A DNA stretch of 64,000 nucleotides. Origin: Vibrio neptunius (GTDB lineage: Bacteria; Pseudomonadota; Gammaproteobacteria; Enterobacterales; Vibrionaceae). The DNA lies in the NCBI GenBank assembly GCA_019339365.1, contig CP079859.1, positions 372,001 through 436,000 on the forward strand. The letters are read 5' to 3'. The notes under the pieces are model-generated. The model made no database searches. It saw nothing but the letters and a program-made list of their open reading frames with translations, and was not told the origin of the DNA. Of the stretch, positions 39,559-51,355 are shown one piece after another. The stretch's first letter is position 1. Every line of letters begins with the position of its first letter. Position numbers and translations under genes: made by a program.

Positions 39559-39693
39559 ATGAAACGCACTTTTCAACCTTCAGTTCTAAAGCGCAAGCGT
39601 ACTCACGGTTTCCGTGCACGTATGGCTACTAAGAACGGTCGTGCAACAATCAATGCACGTCGTGCAAAAGGCCGTAAGCGTCTTTCTAAGTAA
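39559..39693 (+). CDS. rpmH: Ribosomal protein L34
   Basis: This is a 44-residue, very basic protein of the large subunit ([20 protein letters not shown] to GRKRLSK). The whole family signature is present. It is followed by rnpA after 12 bases, the universal bacterial order. A long structured leader precedes it. Confidence 0.98.
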   Translation: MKRTFQPSVLKRKRTHGFRARMATKNGRATINARRAKGRKRLSK

Positions 39694-39705
39694 TCTTCGA
39701 TTATT

Positions 39706-40062
39706 TTGAAAACGTACGCGTTCGATCGGGAGTTACGCTTGTTAACTCCCGAGCATTATCAAAATGTCTTCCAGCAAGCTCATCGAGCTGGCTCACCGCA
39801 TTTCACCATCATTGCTCGTAATAACAACCTATCTCACCCTCGATTAGGTTTAGCCGTTCCCAAAAAACAGATTAAAACCGCTGTTGGTCGTAATCGTTTT
39901 AAACGCCTTGCTCGTGAAAGCTTTCGTAACAATCAACATCAGCTTGCTCACAAAGATTTTGTTGTGATTGCCAAGAAAAGCGCCCAAGATCTGAGCAATG
40001 AAGAAATGTTCAAACTGTTTGATAAGTTATGGCAGCGCCTTTCTCGCCCCTCACGTGGGTAG
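39706..40062 (+). CDS. rnpA: Ribonuclease P protein component
   Basis: This is the 118-residue protein that helps RNase P RNA bind precursor tRNA. The start is a TTG; no ATG or GTG is available upstream, and the resulting [20 protein letters not shown] matches vibrio relatives. The RNR signature is [16 protein letters not shown] near 62-77. The next gene, yidD, starts inside its 3' end. Confidence 0.95.
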   Translation: MKTYAFDRELRLLTPEHYQNVFQQAHRAGSPHFTIIARNNNLSHPRLGLAVPKKQIKTAVGRNRFKRLARESFRNNQHQLAHKDFVVIAKKSAQDLSNEEMFKLFDKLWQRLSRPSRG

Positions 40063-40286
40063 CAATCGGATTCGTCCGTCTTTATCAAGGTCTTATTAGT
40101 CCGCTTATCGGACCACGCTGTCGTTATACTCCGACCTGCTCCACTTACGCCATAGAAGCACTAAAAGCTCACGGTTTTGTAAAAGGGTGTTGGTTATCAA
40201 GCAAACGTCTATTAAAATGCCACCCTTTGAATGAGGGCGGTTTTGATCCCGTTCCACCAGTCCAGAAACAAGACAGAGATAAATAA
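40029..40286 (+). CDS. yidD: Membrane protein insertion efficiency factor YidD
   Basis: This is an 85-residue membrane-associated protein that assists YidC-dependent insertion. Family motifs are [20 protein letters not shown] and the paired cysteines with [13 protein letters not shown]. It overlaps rnpA by 34 bases and ends two bases before yidC starts. Confidence 0.94.
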   Translation: MAAPFSPLTWVAIGFVRLYQGLISPLIGPRCRYTPTCSTYAIEALKAHGFVKGCWLSSKRLLKCHPLNEGGFDPVPPVQKQDRDK

Positions 40287-40288
40287 CG

Positions 40289-41907
40289 ATGGATTCTCAA
40301 CGTAATATCCTGTTAATCGCGCTAGCACTGGTTTCTTTCTTGTTATTTCAAAAATGGCAAGTCGAAACAAACCCTGCACCACAGCCGGTTGAACAGGCAC
40401 AATCAAGCAGTACCTTACCTGCCCCTACTCTTGCGGATGATTTAGATCCCGCACCTGCGCAACAAGCGTCTGCTAAAACGATTACCGTGACAACTGACGT
40501 CTTGACTCTGTCTATTGATACGGTTGGTGGTGATGTTATCACCGCAGACCTGAACCAATACTCTGCAGAACTGGATTCATCTGACCCGTTCGTCTTACTG
40601 AAAAACGAACCAGGCCATCAGTTCATTGCGCAAAGTGGTTTAGTCGGCCCTCAAGGTATCGATCTGAGCAGCTCAAATCGTCCAGCTTACTCAGTGAATG
40701 CGGATAGCTTCACTCTGGAAGACGGTCAGGATGAACTTCGCGTCCCAATGACATACCAAGCAAATGGCCTTGAGTACACCAAAACATTTATTGTTAAGCG
40801 CGGCAGCTACGCGGTTGACGTTGAATACGATGTAGTCAACAACTCAGGTAACAACGCGACATTTGGTATGTACGCTCACCTGCGTCAGAACCTAATGGAC
40901 GCGGGCGGCAGCATCACTATGCCAACTTACCGTGGCGGTGCGTACTCAACCGAAGAAACGCGTTACAAAAAATACAGCTTTGACGATATGCAGGATCGCA
41001 ACCTGTCTATCAACCTACCTGATGGCCAGGGTTGGGCAGCGATGATCCAACACTACTTTGCATCAGCATGGATCCTCGCAACGAACCAGGCACTAACCTG
41101 TACACTCGTGTGATTGGTAACCTGGGTGACATTGGTGTTCGTATGCCGAACAAAACCATCGCAACGGGTGATTCAGCAACATTCAACGCGACACTTTGGG
41201 TCGGTCCGAAACTTCAGGAAGAAATGGCAGAAACCGCGCCGAACCTAGACTTGGTTGTGGATTACGGCTGGCTATGGTTTATCGCTAAACCACTGCACAT
41301 GCTACTGTCATTCATTCAAAGCTTTGTGTCTAACTGGGGTCTAGCGATCATCGCTCTGACCTTCATTGTACGTGGTGCGATGTACCCACTGACAAAAGCA
41401 CAGTACACCTCAATGGCAAAAATGCGCATGCTACAGCCTAAGCTGCAAGCGATGCGTGAGCGTATTGGCGACGACCGTCAGCGTATGAGCCAAGAAATGA
41501 TGGAACTGTACAAGAAAGAGAAAGTAAACCCATTGGGTGGCTGTCTACCTCTGCTTCTACAGATGCCTATTTTCATTGCACTGTACTGGGCATTAATGGA
41601 ATCGGTGGAACTGCGTCACTCGCCATTCTTTGGTTGGATCACTGACTTGTCAGCGCAAGACCCTTACTACATCTTGCCATTACTGATGGGTGCATCCATG
41701 TTCCTGATCCAGAAGATGAGCCCAACCACAGTGACAGACCCAATGCAGCAGAAGATCATGACATTCATGCCTGTTCTGTTCACTGGTTTCTTCCTGTTCT
41801 TCCCATCAGGTCTGGTTCTTTACTGGTTAGTATCGAACATCGTGACTCTGATCCAACAGACGCTGATTTATAAGGCGCTGGAGAAGAAAGGCTTGCACTC
41901 AAAATAA
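40289..41907 (+). CDS. yidC: Membrane protein insertase YidC, frame broken by a one-base deletion
   Basis: This is an Oxa1-family insertase, 539 residues when corrected. An N-terminal anchor ([20 protein letters not shown]) is followed by the large periplasmic beta-sandwich domain (about 55-330) and five C-terminal membrane segments, including [20 protein letters not shown] with the conserved Arg and the amphipathic [18 protein letters not shown]. The frame is lost at 41073-41074, where CC should be CCC: then [20 protein letters not shown] reads through. The gene is essential, so this is a sequencing error. Confidence 0.96.
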
Positions 41908-41929
41908 CGAGTCGGCGTAAATAATCGAG

Positions 41930-41955
41930 AAAGGCGACCAAAAGGTCGCCTTTTT
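41930..41955 (+). terminator. Terminator after yidC
   Basis: AAAGGCGACC-AAAA-GGTCGCCTTTTT lies 23 bases after the yidC stop. Confidence 0.92.
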
Positions 41956-42027
41956 GTTTTTGGCTGATTACAATTCATCTCATTCACTATTTACCCTCAC
42001 AGGGTATGCATCGCACAGGCTACCACT

Positions 42028-43389
42028 ATGACTACAGAGACCATTGTCGCTCAAGCAACTGCGCCCGGACGAGGCGGTGTCGGCATTATTCGCGTATCCG
42101 GTCCCCTTGCGGCAAAAGTCGCTTCTGAGGTAACAGGCAAAGAGTTACGTCCAAGATACGCCGAGTATCTACCATTTACGGCTCAGGATGGTACTCAGCT
42201 CGATCAAGGTATCGCGCTGTACTTCCCTAATCCAAACTCCTTTACCGGAGAAGATGTTCTAGAACTGCAAGGCCATGGCGGCCCAGTCGTTATGGATATG
42301 CTGATCAAGCGCATCCTGCAAATTCCCGGGATCCGCACTGCTCGCCCGGGTGAGTTTTCAGAGCGCGCTTTCCTCAACGACAAGCTCGATTTAGCCCAAG
42401 CCGAAGCGATTGCGGACTTAATAGATGCCAGCTCAGAACAAGCGGCAAAATCGGCCCTTAAATCGCTTCAAGGCGCGTTTTCAAATCGAATTCAAACCTT
42501 GGTAGAGTCTCTGATACACCTGAGGATCTACGTTGAAGCCGCAATTGATTTCCCCGAAGAAGAAATCGACTTTCTTGCCGATGGTAAAGTCTCTGCCGAC
42601 CTACAGACGATTATTGATAACCTCGCCGCCGTGCGCAAAGAAGCAACACAAGGCGCTATCATGCGTGAAGGGATGAAAGTCGTTATTGCCGGTCGGCCAA
42701 ATGCGGGCAAATCCAGCCTTCTGAACGCTCTATCGGGTAAAGAGTCTGCCATTGTGACCGACATTGCTGGCACCACCCGAGATGTATTGAGGGAGCACAT
42801 CCATATTGATGGCATGCCACTGCATATCATTGATACTGCTGGCCTACGCGATGCGTCAGATGAAGTTGAAAAGATAGGTATCGAACGTGCGTGGGAAGAA
42901 ATCGAGCAAGCCGACCGCGTCTTGTTTATGGTCGATGGCACCACCACAGATGCCACTGATCCGAAAGAGATTTGGCCAGACTTCGTCGATCGATTGCCGA
43001 GCAATATCGGCATGACAGTGATCCGCAATAAAGTTGATCAAACCGATGAAACACTTGGTATCTGTCATGTTAACGATCCAACGCTGATTCGTCTGTCGGC
43101 CAGAACGGGTCAGGGCGTCGAATCATTGCGTACGCACCTTAAAGAGTGCATGGGCTTCGCGGGTGGGCACGAAGGCGGCTTTATGGCTCGCCGCCGCCAC
43201 CTAGAAGCACTGGAAAAAGCGGCTCAACACCTTGATATAGGTCAGCAGCAACTGGAAGGTTACATGGCGGGCGAAATCCTCGCAGAAGAACTGAGAATTG
43301 CGCAGCAGCACCTCAATGAAATCACCGGAGAGTTCAGCTCAGATGACCTGCTCGGGCGTATCTTCTCCTCCTTCTGCATTGGCAAATAA
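42028..43389 (+). CDS. mnmE: tRNA uridine-5-carboxymethylaminomethyl(34) synthesis GTPase MnmE
   Basis: This GTPase works with MnmG to modify U34 of several tRNAs. It has 453 residues. The N-terminal tetrahydrofolate-binding domain starts [20 protein letters not shown]; the G domain has [14 protein letters not shown] near 224, [13 protein letters not shown] and NKVD; the protein ends in the catalytic FCIGK. Its partner mnmG lies on the far side of oriC. Confidence 0.97.
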   Translation: MTTETIVAQATAPGRGGVGIIRVSGPLAAKVASEVTGKELRPRYAEYLPFTAQDGTQLDQGIALYFPNPNSFTGEDVLELQGHGGPVVMDMLIKRILQIPGIRTARPGEFSERAFLNDKLDLAQAEAIADLIDASSEQAAKSALKSLQGAFSNRIQTLVESLIHLRIYVEAAIDFPEEEIDFLADGKVSADLQTIIDNLAAVRKEATQGAIMREGMKVVIAGRPNAGKSSLLNALSGKESAIVTDIAGTTRDVLREHIHIDGMPLHIIDTAGLRDASDEVEKIGIERAWEEIEQADRVLFMVDGTTTDATDPKEIWPDFVDRLPSNIGMTVIRNKVDQTDETLGICHVNDPTLIRLSARTGQGVESLRTHLKECMGFAGGHEGGFMARRRHLEALEKAAQHLDIGQQQLEGYMAGEILAEELRIAQQHLNEITGEFSSDDLLGRIFSSFCIGK

Positions 43390-43399
43390 TCCCCATACG

Positions 43400-43425
43400 C
43401 GCGACTTCTGAGTCGCGTGTTTTTT
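43400..43425 (+). terminator. Terminator after mnmE
   Basis: CGCGACT-TCTG-AGTCGCG-TG is followed by six T residues, ten bases past the mnmE stop. Confidence 0.88.
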
Positions 43426-43442
43426 AGGTAAAAGGAAACCCT

Positions 43443-43877
43443 ATGATCCAAATAATTACTGGCAGTACATTAGGCGGTGCTGAATACGTTGGCGATCATC
43501 TCAGTGATCTCCTGACTGAAAAAGGCTTTGAGACCTGCATTCACAACCAACCTGAGCTGAGTGAGATCCCAGCAGAAGGCACCTGGCTACTAATCACATC
43601 CACCCATGGCGCCGGTGAATACCCAGATAACATTCAACCATTTATCCAAGCCTTGCAAAACACTCCACCAAGAATGTCTGGGGTTAAGTATGCCGTGATA
43701 GCGATTGGCGACTCCAGCTACGATACATTTTGTGCCGCGGGCCAGCATGCTCATGCGCTACTCGAAGATATCGGTGGTACACCGGTTGCAGACTGTCTGA
43801 CAATCGATGTGCTCAGTCATGATGTCCCAGAAGATGCCGCTGAGGCTTGGCTAGCCGACCATATTGATAGCCTATAA
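43443..43877 (+). CDS. mioC: Flavodoxin-like protein MioC
   Basis: This is a 144-residue FMN-binding flavodoxin. The phosphate loop is [16 protein letters not shown] at the N-terminus; later FMN-contact segments are [17 protein letters not shown] and [14 protein letters not shown]. Family members act in electron transfer, for example to biotin synthase. Transcription from mioC points into oriC, as in E. coli, and could influence initiation. The ribosome site AAAGGAAA is clear. Confidence 0.95.
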   Translation: MIQIITGSTLGGAEYVGDHLSDLLTEKGFETCIHNQPELSEIPAEGTWLLITSTHGAGEYPDNIQPFIQALQNTPPRMSGVKYAVIAIGDSSYDTFCAAGQHAHALLEDIGGTPVADCLTIDVLSHDVPEDAAEAWLADHIDSL

Positions 43878-44323
43878 CCCCAATAAGGAAGTGATTTCTC
43901 ATTGTCATTTCCTTTCTTCTTTCTCAATCTGGTTAAATTTAAATCGCTTTACCTGTGGATAAAATACAAAGTATCCGGTGATTAACCTATAGTTATCCAA
44001 ATAATAACTCTTAACTCATTTTTCACCTGTGAATAACTAGCCATTTTGATCTCAGGTAATCCTCGATCTGATCAAGGCAAGATCACATCATTTGATCTGT
44101 TTAAGATCCATGATCTTGTTGATCATTTTTTACTTATCCACAGAGATCGTCGATCCTTATAATAGATCTAATAAAAGATCATATATAGAGATCCTATATA
44201 AGTAAGCTTTGTCAGAGGCTTAGATTAAAAACACGAAAAGCGATTTTCTATCAATGTGAAAGCAGGTAGAATAGCGCTCTTTTTTATCTGCCCATCTCTT
44301 TATTGAATACCAGAGGTCAGTTC
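43878..44323. other. Chromosomal replication origin oriC (chromosome 1 type)
   Basis: The mioC-mnmG interval has the anatomy of a gammaproteobacterial oriC. DnaA boxes are TGTGGATAA at 43954-43962, TTATCCAAA (weak) at 43993-44001, TGTGAATAA at 44028-44036 and TTATCCACA at 44134-44142. There are 13 GATC sites between about 44047 and 44195, suited to Dam methylation and SeqA sequestration. An AT-rich unwinding segment follows. No ORF is present. The end of the interval must contain the mnmG promoter. Confidence 0.92.
44157..44204. other. AT-rich duplex-unwinding element of oriC
   Basis: This nearly pure A/T stretch is broken only by three GATC motifs at roughly regular spacing (AGATCTAATAAAAGATC, then ATATATAGAGATCCTATATA). 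It resembles the GATC-headed 13-mer repeats opened by DnaA in E. coli. It lies on the mnmG side of the strong DnaA box, the usual orientation. Confidence 0.75.
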
Positions 44324-46217
44324 ATGCTTTATCACGAAAAATTTGACGTCATTGTTGTCGGTGGCGGACACGCAGGAACGGAAGCCGCACTCGCATCAGC
44401 TCGCACAGGACAAAAAACGCTGTTATTGACGCATAACATCGACACCTTAGGTCAGATGTCATGTAACCCAGCCATTGGTGGTATAGGTAAAGGCCACCTT
44501 GTCAAAGAAGTCGACGCGATGGGAGGCCTAATGGCCCAAGCTATCGATCACGCTGGTATTCAATTTAGAACCCTTAATGCATCCAAAGGTCCCGCAGTTA
44601 GAGCAACTCGTGCTCAAGCTGACCGTGCTCTGTACAAAGCTTATGTCCGTGAAGCCTTAGAAAATGCACAAAACCTAACTTTGTTCCAACAATCTGTCGA
44701 TGATCTGATTGTTGAGCAAGACAAAGCCGTAGGTGTTGTGACGCAAATGGGGCTTCGTTTCCACGCAAAAGCCATTGTATTAACGGTTGGCACTTTCCTT
44801 GGGGGAAAATCCATATTGGTATGGAGAGCTCATCAGGGGGCCGTGCAGGCGATCCTCCATCGATCGCTTTAGCGGATCGTTTACGTGAACTGCCATTCAG
44901 AGTTGATCGCCTTAAAACAGGTACGCCACCACGAATTGATGCACGTAGTGTTGATTTCTCCCAGTTGGAAACACAACATGGTGATAATCCAACACCTGTA
45001 TTCTCCTTTATGGGCCAGAGAACGCAGCATCCACGTCAGATCCCGTGTTTTATTACCCACACCAACGATCAAACACACGAAGTGATCCGCAATAACTTAG
45101 ATCGTAGCCCGATGTATGCGGGCGTAATCGAGGGATCGGACCACGCTACTGCCCGTCGATTGAAGACAAAGTAATGCGTTTTGCTGACAAGAACAGCCAT
45201 CAGATCTTTATCGAGCCTGAAGGACTGAACACGCATGAGCTTTATCCAAACGGTATATCAACCAGTTTGCCGTTTGATGTCCAAGTTCAAATTGTCCGTT
45301 CCATGAAAGGGTTTGAAAATGCCCACATCGTGCGACCAGGCTACGCGATAGAATATGATTTCTTCGATCCACGTGATTTGAAACGGACTTACGAAACTAA
45401 ATTTATTAATGGTTTGTTCTTCGCTGGTCAGATCAACGGTACCACTGGTTACGAAGAAGCTGCTGCGCAAGGTTTAATGGCTGGCTTGAACGCGAGTTTA
45501 TACAGTCAGGACAAAGAGGGTTGGAGTCCACGTCGTGATCAAGCTTACGTCGGCGTTTTGATTGATGACTTGTCCACGATGGGGACGAAAGAGCCTTATC
45601 GCATGTTCACTTCACGCGCCGAATATCGCTTGCTGCTGCGTGAAGATAACGCGGATTTGCGTCTAACAGAACAGGCGCGTGAACTCGGTTTGATCGATGA
45701 TCTTCGTTGGGCACGTTTCAACGAAAAGATCGACAACATGACCAAAGAGCGCCAGCGCCTGAAAGACACTTGGATGAATCCTAAATCACAAGGTATTGAT
45801 GCGCTTAACCAATTGCTAAAAACACCAATGGTGCGTGAAGCCAGTGGTGAAGATTTGCTGCGTCGTCCTGAGATGACCTATCAGCAGTTGACAGAGCTAG
45901 AGGCCTTTGCGCCTGCGATGGAAGATCATCAGGCGGCAGAGCAAGTGGAAATCCAAGTTAAATACGAAGGTTACATTAAGCGTCAGCAAGACGAGATTGA
46001 AAAATCTCTACGCCATGAACATACGCACCTGCCACTTGATATGGATTACGCCAACGTGAAAGGCCTATCGAATGAAGTGGTGGCGAAATTGAATGAATCT
46101 AAGCCTGAATCTATTGGTATCGCATCACGCATTTCTGGAATTACACCAGCGGCTATTTCCATCTTGCTGGTTCATCTTAAGAAGCAAGGCATGCTGAAAA
46201 AAGGTGAGGAGGCATAA
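44324..46217 (+). CDS. mnmG: tRNA uridine modification enzyme MnmG (GidA), frame broken twice
   Basis: This FAD enzyme forms the carboxymethylaminomethyl group on U34 with MnmE. The corrected length is 631 residues. The start at ATG 44324 follows AGAGG and gives [20 protein letters not shown], with the FAD dinucleotide loop. [20 protein letters not shown] and the C-terminal tRNA-binding helices ([20 protein letters not shown]) are typical. Two single-base deletions break it: A4 at 44806-44809 should be A5 ([20 protein letters not shown]), and GGG at 45132-45134 should be GGGG ([20 protein letters not shown]). Both are likely sequencing errors. It overlaps rsmG by one base. Confidence 0.95.
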
Positions 46218-46849
46218 TGAGTGTATTACGCCATCAATTGGACGCACTGATTGCTAAAACCACGCTTGAAGTTTCAGATCGTCAACGAGAGCAACTTGTT
46301 GGTTATGTTGAAATGCTCAACAAATGGAACAAAGCTTATAATCTGACATCTGTGCGTGATCCCAGTGACATGCTGGTGAAACACATTCTAGATAGCATAG
46401 TGGTCAGCACTCACTTACAAGGCCAACGTTTTATTGATGTTGGTACAGGTCCTGGCCTACCGGGGATCCCTTTGTCTATTATGAATCCAGACAAAGAGTT
46501 CTATTTGCTTGATAGCCTTGGCAAGCGTATTCGTTTCATAAAACAAGTGCTGCATGAACTCAAGATCGGTAATGTTACGCCGATTCAAAGCCGTGTTGAA
46601 GAGTTTCAGCCACAAGACAAATTTGATGGCGTGTTGAGCCGAGCATTTGCTTCTATGGTTGATATGGTGGAATGGTGTCATCACTTACCAAAAGAACAAA
46701 CGGGCTGTTTTATGGCCCTCAAGGGCCAACTGCCTCAAGATGAAATTGACCAGCTCCCAGATTGGTGTTCTGTGACCGACATCAAAGCTTTACAAGTTCC
46801 TGAATTGGAAGGTGAGCGTCATCTAGTAATCTTAACCCGCAAGGAATAA
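46217..46849 (+). CDS. rsmG: 16S rRNA (guanine527-N7)-methyltransferase RsmG
   Basis: This is a 210-residue SAM-dependent enzyme that methylates G527 of 16S rRNA. The cofactor loop is [17 protein letters not shown] near 72-88; [14 protein letters not shown] follows. The start codon overlaps the mnmG stop (TAATG), so the pair is translationally coupled. parA follows after 14 bases. Confidence 0.96.
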   Translation: MSVLRHQLDALIAKTTLEVSDRQREQLVGYVEMLNKWNKAYNLTSVRDPSDMLVKHILDSIVVSTHLQGQRFIDVGTGPGLPGIPLSIMNPDKEFYLLDSLGKRIRFIKQVLHELKIGNVTPIQSRVEEFQPQDKFDGVLSRAFASMVDMVEWCHHLPKEQTGCFMALKGQLPQDEIDQLPDWCSVTDIKALQVPELEGERHLVILTRKE

Positions 46850-46863
46850 AAGCGAGGTTCACC

Positions 46864-47637
46864 GTGGGAAAAATCGTAGCAATCGCCAACCAGAAAGGTG
46901 GAGTTGGTAAAACAACAACGTGTATCAACTTAGCCGCGTCTATGGCCGCGACCAAGCGTAAGGTCTTGGTGATTGATCTCGACCCGCAAGGCAACGCGAC
47001 TATGGCTAGTGGCGTGGATAAGTATCAGGTGGATGCCACTGCTTATGAGTTGTTGGTTGAAGACGTTGCCTTTGATGATGTCGTGTGTCGCAAAACCTCA
47101 GGCAATTACGATTTGATTGCCGCCAACGGGGACGTTACTGCCGCTGAAATCAAACTAATGGAAGTGTTCGCACGTGAAGTTCGTCTTAAGCACGCTCTTG
47201 CGTCAGTTCGTGATAACTATGATTTCATCTTTATCGATTGTCCTCCATCGCTAAACCTTCTTACAATCAATGCCATGGCCGCAGCAGATTCGGTCTTGGT
47301 TCCTATGCAGTGCGAGTATTTTGCACTGGAAGGTTTAACAGCATTAATGGATACCATCAGTAAGCTGGCAGCGGTAGTAAATGAAAACCTTAAAATCGAA
47401 GGTCTGCTTCGCACCATGTATGACCCTCGTAACCGCTTGTCAAACGAAGTGTCTGATCAGTTAAAAAAGCACTTTGGTAACAAGGTGTACCGCACTGTTA
47501 TTCCGCGTAATGTTCGTCTGGCTGAAGCGCCAAGTCATGGTAAACCAGCCATGTACTACGACAAATACTCCGCAGGCGCAAAAGCGTATCTGGCTCTAGC
47601 CGGAGAAATGCTGCGCCGCGATGAAGTCCCTGCATAA
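46864..47637 (+). CDS. parA: Chromosome partitioning ATPase ParA (Soj)
   Basis: This is a 257-residue ParA-type ATPase that positions the origin with ParB. The deviant Walker A is AIANQKGGVGKTTTCINLAA at about 6-25, with the signature Lys before the GK[T] motif; VIDLDPQGNATMASG and FIDCPPSLNLLTINAM follow. It starts with GTG 46864. Adjacency to oriC identifies it as the chromosomal, not plasmid, type. Confidence 0.96.
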   Translation: MGKIVAIANQKGGVGKTTTCINLAASMAATKRKVLVIDLDPQGNATMASGVDKYQVDATAYELLVEDVAFDDVVCRKTSGNYDLIAANGDVTAAEIKLMEVFAREVRLKHALASVRDNYDFIFIDCPPSLNLLTINAMAAADSVLVPMQCEYFALEGLTALMDTISKLAAVVNENLKIEGLLRTMYDPRNRLSNEVSDQLKKHFGNKVYRTVIPRNVRLAEAPSHGKPAMYYDKYSAGAKAYLALAGEMLRRDEVPA

Positions 47638-47659
47638 CCCAACCAAAGGAATTTGTCTC

Positions 47660-48541
47660 ATGTCTAAACGTGGTTTAGGTAAAGGGCTTGATGCTCTGCT
47701 TTCAACGAGCTCGCTCGCACGTGAAAAACAGCAAAGTGCATTGCACAGCCAAGAGCTTTCTTCTGATGGGGAACTAACGGATTTAAGCATCAACAGCCTT
47801 AAGCCTGGTGTCTATCAGCCGCGTAAGGATATGGAGCCTGAAGCACTGGAAGAACTCGCGGCTTCGATAGAGTCTCAGGGGATTATTCAGCCGATTGTGG
47901 TTCGTCAGGTTGAAAACGACAAATTTGAAATCATCGCAGGGGAACGACGTTGGCGCGCGGCACGTAAAGCGGGTCTAAAGCAGGTGCCGTGTGTGATCAA
48001 AAACGTTGACGATCGCGCAGCTATAGCGATGGCGTTGATCGAGAACATTCAGCGTGAAGATCTTAATGTGATCGAAGAGGCGGTCGCTCTAGATCGTCTT
48101 CAGGAAGAATTTTCTCTCACCCACCAGCAAGTGGCTGAGGTGATCGGTAAGTCGCGCGCTACTGTGAGTAACTTGTTGCGACTGAATCAGTTGGAAATGG
48201 ACGTCAAGTATCTCCTTTCGGAAAAAATGCTCGAAATGGGTCACGCACGTGCACTCTTGGCATTGGAAGGAGAAGAGCAGGTTGAGGTCGCTGAGCTAGT
48301 CGCGAAGAAGCGAATGACTGTTCGTCAGACAGAACAGTTAGTGAAAAAGTGTCTCCAGCCGCAATCTGAAGATAAAAATGAGCTTCAAGACACTGAGGCA
48401 CAACAAATGTCACAGAAATTGAGTGAAATGCTCAGTGCTAAAGTGGCAATCGTGCGTGCCAAGAACGGTGCGTCGAAAGTGACGATTAGTCTTGATGAGC
48501 CTCACAAATTAGAGCAACTGATTGCCAAGCTTGAAGGCTAA
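47660..48541 (+). CDS. parB: Chromosome partitioning protein ParB
   Basis: This is a 293-residue CTPase and parS-binding protein. The start at 47660 (MSKRGLGKGLDALLSTSSLA) follows AAAGGA; an upstream in-frame ATG at 47621 lies inside parA. The N-terminal domain holds the CTP-binding motif AGERRWRAARKAGL near 99-112 and ENIQREDLNVIEEAVAL; a helix-turn-helix is LTHQQVAEVIGKSRATVSNL near 154-173; the C-terminus is a dimerisation domain. Confidence 0.96.
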   Translation: MSKRGLGKGLDALLSTSSLAREKQQSALHSQELSSDGELTDLSINSLKPGVYQPRKDMEPEALEELAASIESQGIIQPIVVRQVENDKFEIIAGERRWRAARKAGLKQVPCVIKNVDDRAAIAMALIENIQREDLNVIEEAVALDRLQEEFSLTHQQVAEVIGKSRATVSNLLRLNQLEMDVKYLLSEKMLEMGHARALLALEGEEQVEVAELVAKKRMTVRQTEQLVKKCLQPQSEDKNELQDTEAQQMSQKLSEMLSAKVAIVRAKNGASKVTISLDEPHKLEQLIAKLEG

Positions 48542-48639
48542 ATGAGATAATTGATTTCGATCAATTGTGTAAAAAAACGAATTTTTGTGCGGAAGTTGTC
48601 GGTTTGTAAACAAAATTGTAACTTTTTGCGGTGTTTTAA

Positions 48640-48667
48640 TTGCATTCAATAGGACTCACCGTATAAT
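48640..48667 (+). promoter_or_regulatory. Promoter of the atp operon
   Basis: TTGCAT at 48640-48645 and TATAAT at 48662-48667 are 16 bases apart, about 60 bases before atpI. The interval after parB has no other gene. Confidence 0.65.
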
Positions 48668-48727
48668 TTTCGCCAATTTCCCAGCATGAGGTAGTAACGC
48701 TGTGGATTTTACTCGAGGTACGAATAC

Positions 48728-49117
48728 ATGGTAGCTGCGTTAGCTAGACCAGGACGAGAGCTTGCAAAGCGATTGTTAATGATCCAGTTTGGCGCGGTTA
48801 CACTAATGGCGGCAGGAATGGCAGTGGCTGTGAATGCTGAATGGGGGCTTTCAGCACTGATTGGTGGCGGCATTTTTGTTGTTGCTAATGCGGTGTTCGC
48901 ATTGTTTGCTTTCATGTATGGTGGGGCTCGCGCTGCAAAGCGTATCGCGAACTCTTTCTATGCAGGTGAAGCACTGAAAATCCTTATCACAGTGGCGCTT
49001 TTTTCCTTTGCTTACATGTATATACAGGTGGAACTTGTTCCCCTTAAGCTAACCTATTTGCTGGCTCTAGGTATTAATATCTGTGCGCCAGTGCTATTCA
49101 TTAACAACAAAAAATAG
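48728..49117 (+). CDS. atpI: F0F1 ATP synthase assembly protein I
   Basis: This is a 129-residue membrane protein that helps assemble the c-ring and is otherwise dispensable. Four hydrophobic segments are seen (for example VTLMAAGMAVAVNAEWGLSA and ALIGGGIFVVANAVFALFAF). A ribosome site GAGGTACG precedes ATG. It is the first gene of the atp operon, eight bases before atpB. Confidence 0.92.
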   Translation: MVAALARPGRELAKRLLMIQFGAVTLMAAGMAVAVNAEWGLSALIGGGIFVVANAVFALFAFMYGGARAAKRIANSFYAGEALKILITVALFSFAYMYIQVELVPLKLTYLLALGINICAPVLFINNKK

Positions 49118-49125
49118 GATGAGTT

Positions 49126-49939
<814 letters not shown>

Positions 49940-49948
49940 TTTTTTTAA

Positions 49949-50251
<303 letters not shown>

Positions 50252-50323
50252 TCACTCTTAACTTTCGACAAGCTTTGGCTTGTTATTGATTAATACTAAG
50301 TCCGAATAGAAGGGGTAGCTGTT

Positions 50324-50794
50324 GTGAATATAAACGCAACTCTGCTAGGTCAAGCAATCTCGTTTGCAATGTTTGTGTGGTTCTGCATGAAGTATGTATG
50401 GCCGCCATTGATGCAAGCGATCGAAGAGCGTCAGAAGAAAATTGCTGACGGTCTACAAGCAGCTGAACGTGCTGCAAAAGACTTGGATCTAGCGCAAGCA
50501 AACGCTTCTGAACAGATGAAAGAAGCGAAGCGCACAGCAACAGAGGTCATCGAGCAAGCGAATAAGCGTAAAGCTCAAATTCTAGATGAAGCTCGTGAAG
50601 AAGCTCAGGCAGAACGCCAGAAGATTCTTTCACAAGCGGAAGCTGAACTTGAAGCTGAACGCAACCGTGCACGCGATGAGCTGCGCAAACAAGTTGCAAC
50701 TCTGGCTGTAGCTGGTGCTGAGAAAATCATTGAGCGCTCAATCGATAAAGATGCGCACAAAGATATTCTCGACAACATTACTGCAAAACTTTAA
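50324..50794 (+). CDS. atpF: ATP synthase subunit b
   Basis: This is a 156-residue peripheral-stalk subunit: one N-terminal membrane helix (about 5-25, [20 protein letters not shown]) and a long charged coiled coil. The start codon is GTG at 50324 after AAGGGG, giving [20 protein letters not shown]. Confidence 0.96.
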   Translation: MNINATLLGQAISFAMFVWFCMKYVWPPLMQAIEERQKKIADGLQAAERAAKDLDLAQANASEQMKEAKRTATEVIEQANKRKAQILDEAREEAQAERQKILSQAEAELEAERNRARDELRKQVATLAVAGAEKIIERSIDKDAHKDILDNITAKL

Positions 50795-50808
50795 GTCTGG
50801 GGGCGCCT

Positions 50809-51342
50809 ATGTCTGATTTGACTACTATCGCACGCCCCTATGCTAAAGCAGCATTCGACTTTGCAGTGGAAAAAGGCGCGTTGGACCAATGGGGTCAGAT
50901 GCTTTCTTTTGCTGCTGAAGTAGCTAAAAACGAACAGATGCACGAACTCCTAACGGGTTCGGTTTCTGCCGATAAACTGGCAGAAGTATTTGTAGCAGTT
51001 TGCGGCGATCAAGTTGATGCTCATGGCCAAAACCTATTGAAGGTGATGGCAGAGAATGGCCGATTAGCGGCCCTTCCTGATATTTGTGAACAGTTCTTTG
51101 CTCTGAAAAAAGAGCATGAGAAAGAAGTGGATGTTGAAGTGATTTCAGCATCAAACCTTTCTGATGAGCAGCTTGCAGGTATCAGCAGCAAACTTGAGCA
51201 GCGTCTTGAACGCAAAGTTAAGCTGAATTGCAGTGTAGATGAGGCCCTACTTGGTGGGGTGATTATTCGAGCCGGAGACTTAGTCATCGATGACTCAGCG
51301 CGTGGTCGTTTGAACCGCCTGAGCGATGCATTGCAGTCTTAA
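50809..51342 (+). CDS. atpH: ATP synthase subunit delta
   Basis: This is a 177-residue stalk subunit joining F1 to subunit b. The N-terminus [18 protein letters not shown] and the C-terminal [20 protein letters not shown] are the family signatures. It lies 14 bases after atpF and 13 before atpA. Confidence 0.96.
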   Translation: MSDLTTIARPYAKAAFDFAVEKGALDQWGQMLSFAAEVAKNEQMHELLTGSVSADKLAEVFVAVCGDQVDAHGQNLLKVMAENGRLAALPDICEQFFALKKEHEKEVDVEVISASNLSDEQLAGISSKLEQRLERKVKLNCSVDEALLGGVIIRAGDLVIDDSARGRLNRLSDALQS

Positions 51343-51355
51343 TGGGGATTGGAGC

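Noticed and set aside
47720..47745. CACGTGAAA inside parB as a parS site
   Set aside because: Only about 11 of 16 positions match and the left half is not palindromic; the recF site is a better candidate.
48549..48566. Hairpin AATTGAT-TTCG-ATCAATT after parB as a terminator
   Set aside because: The stem is weak in G and C and is not followed by a T-tract, so I did not call it a terminator.
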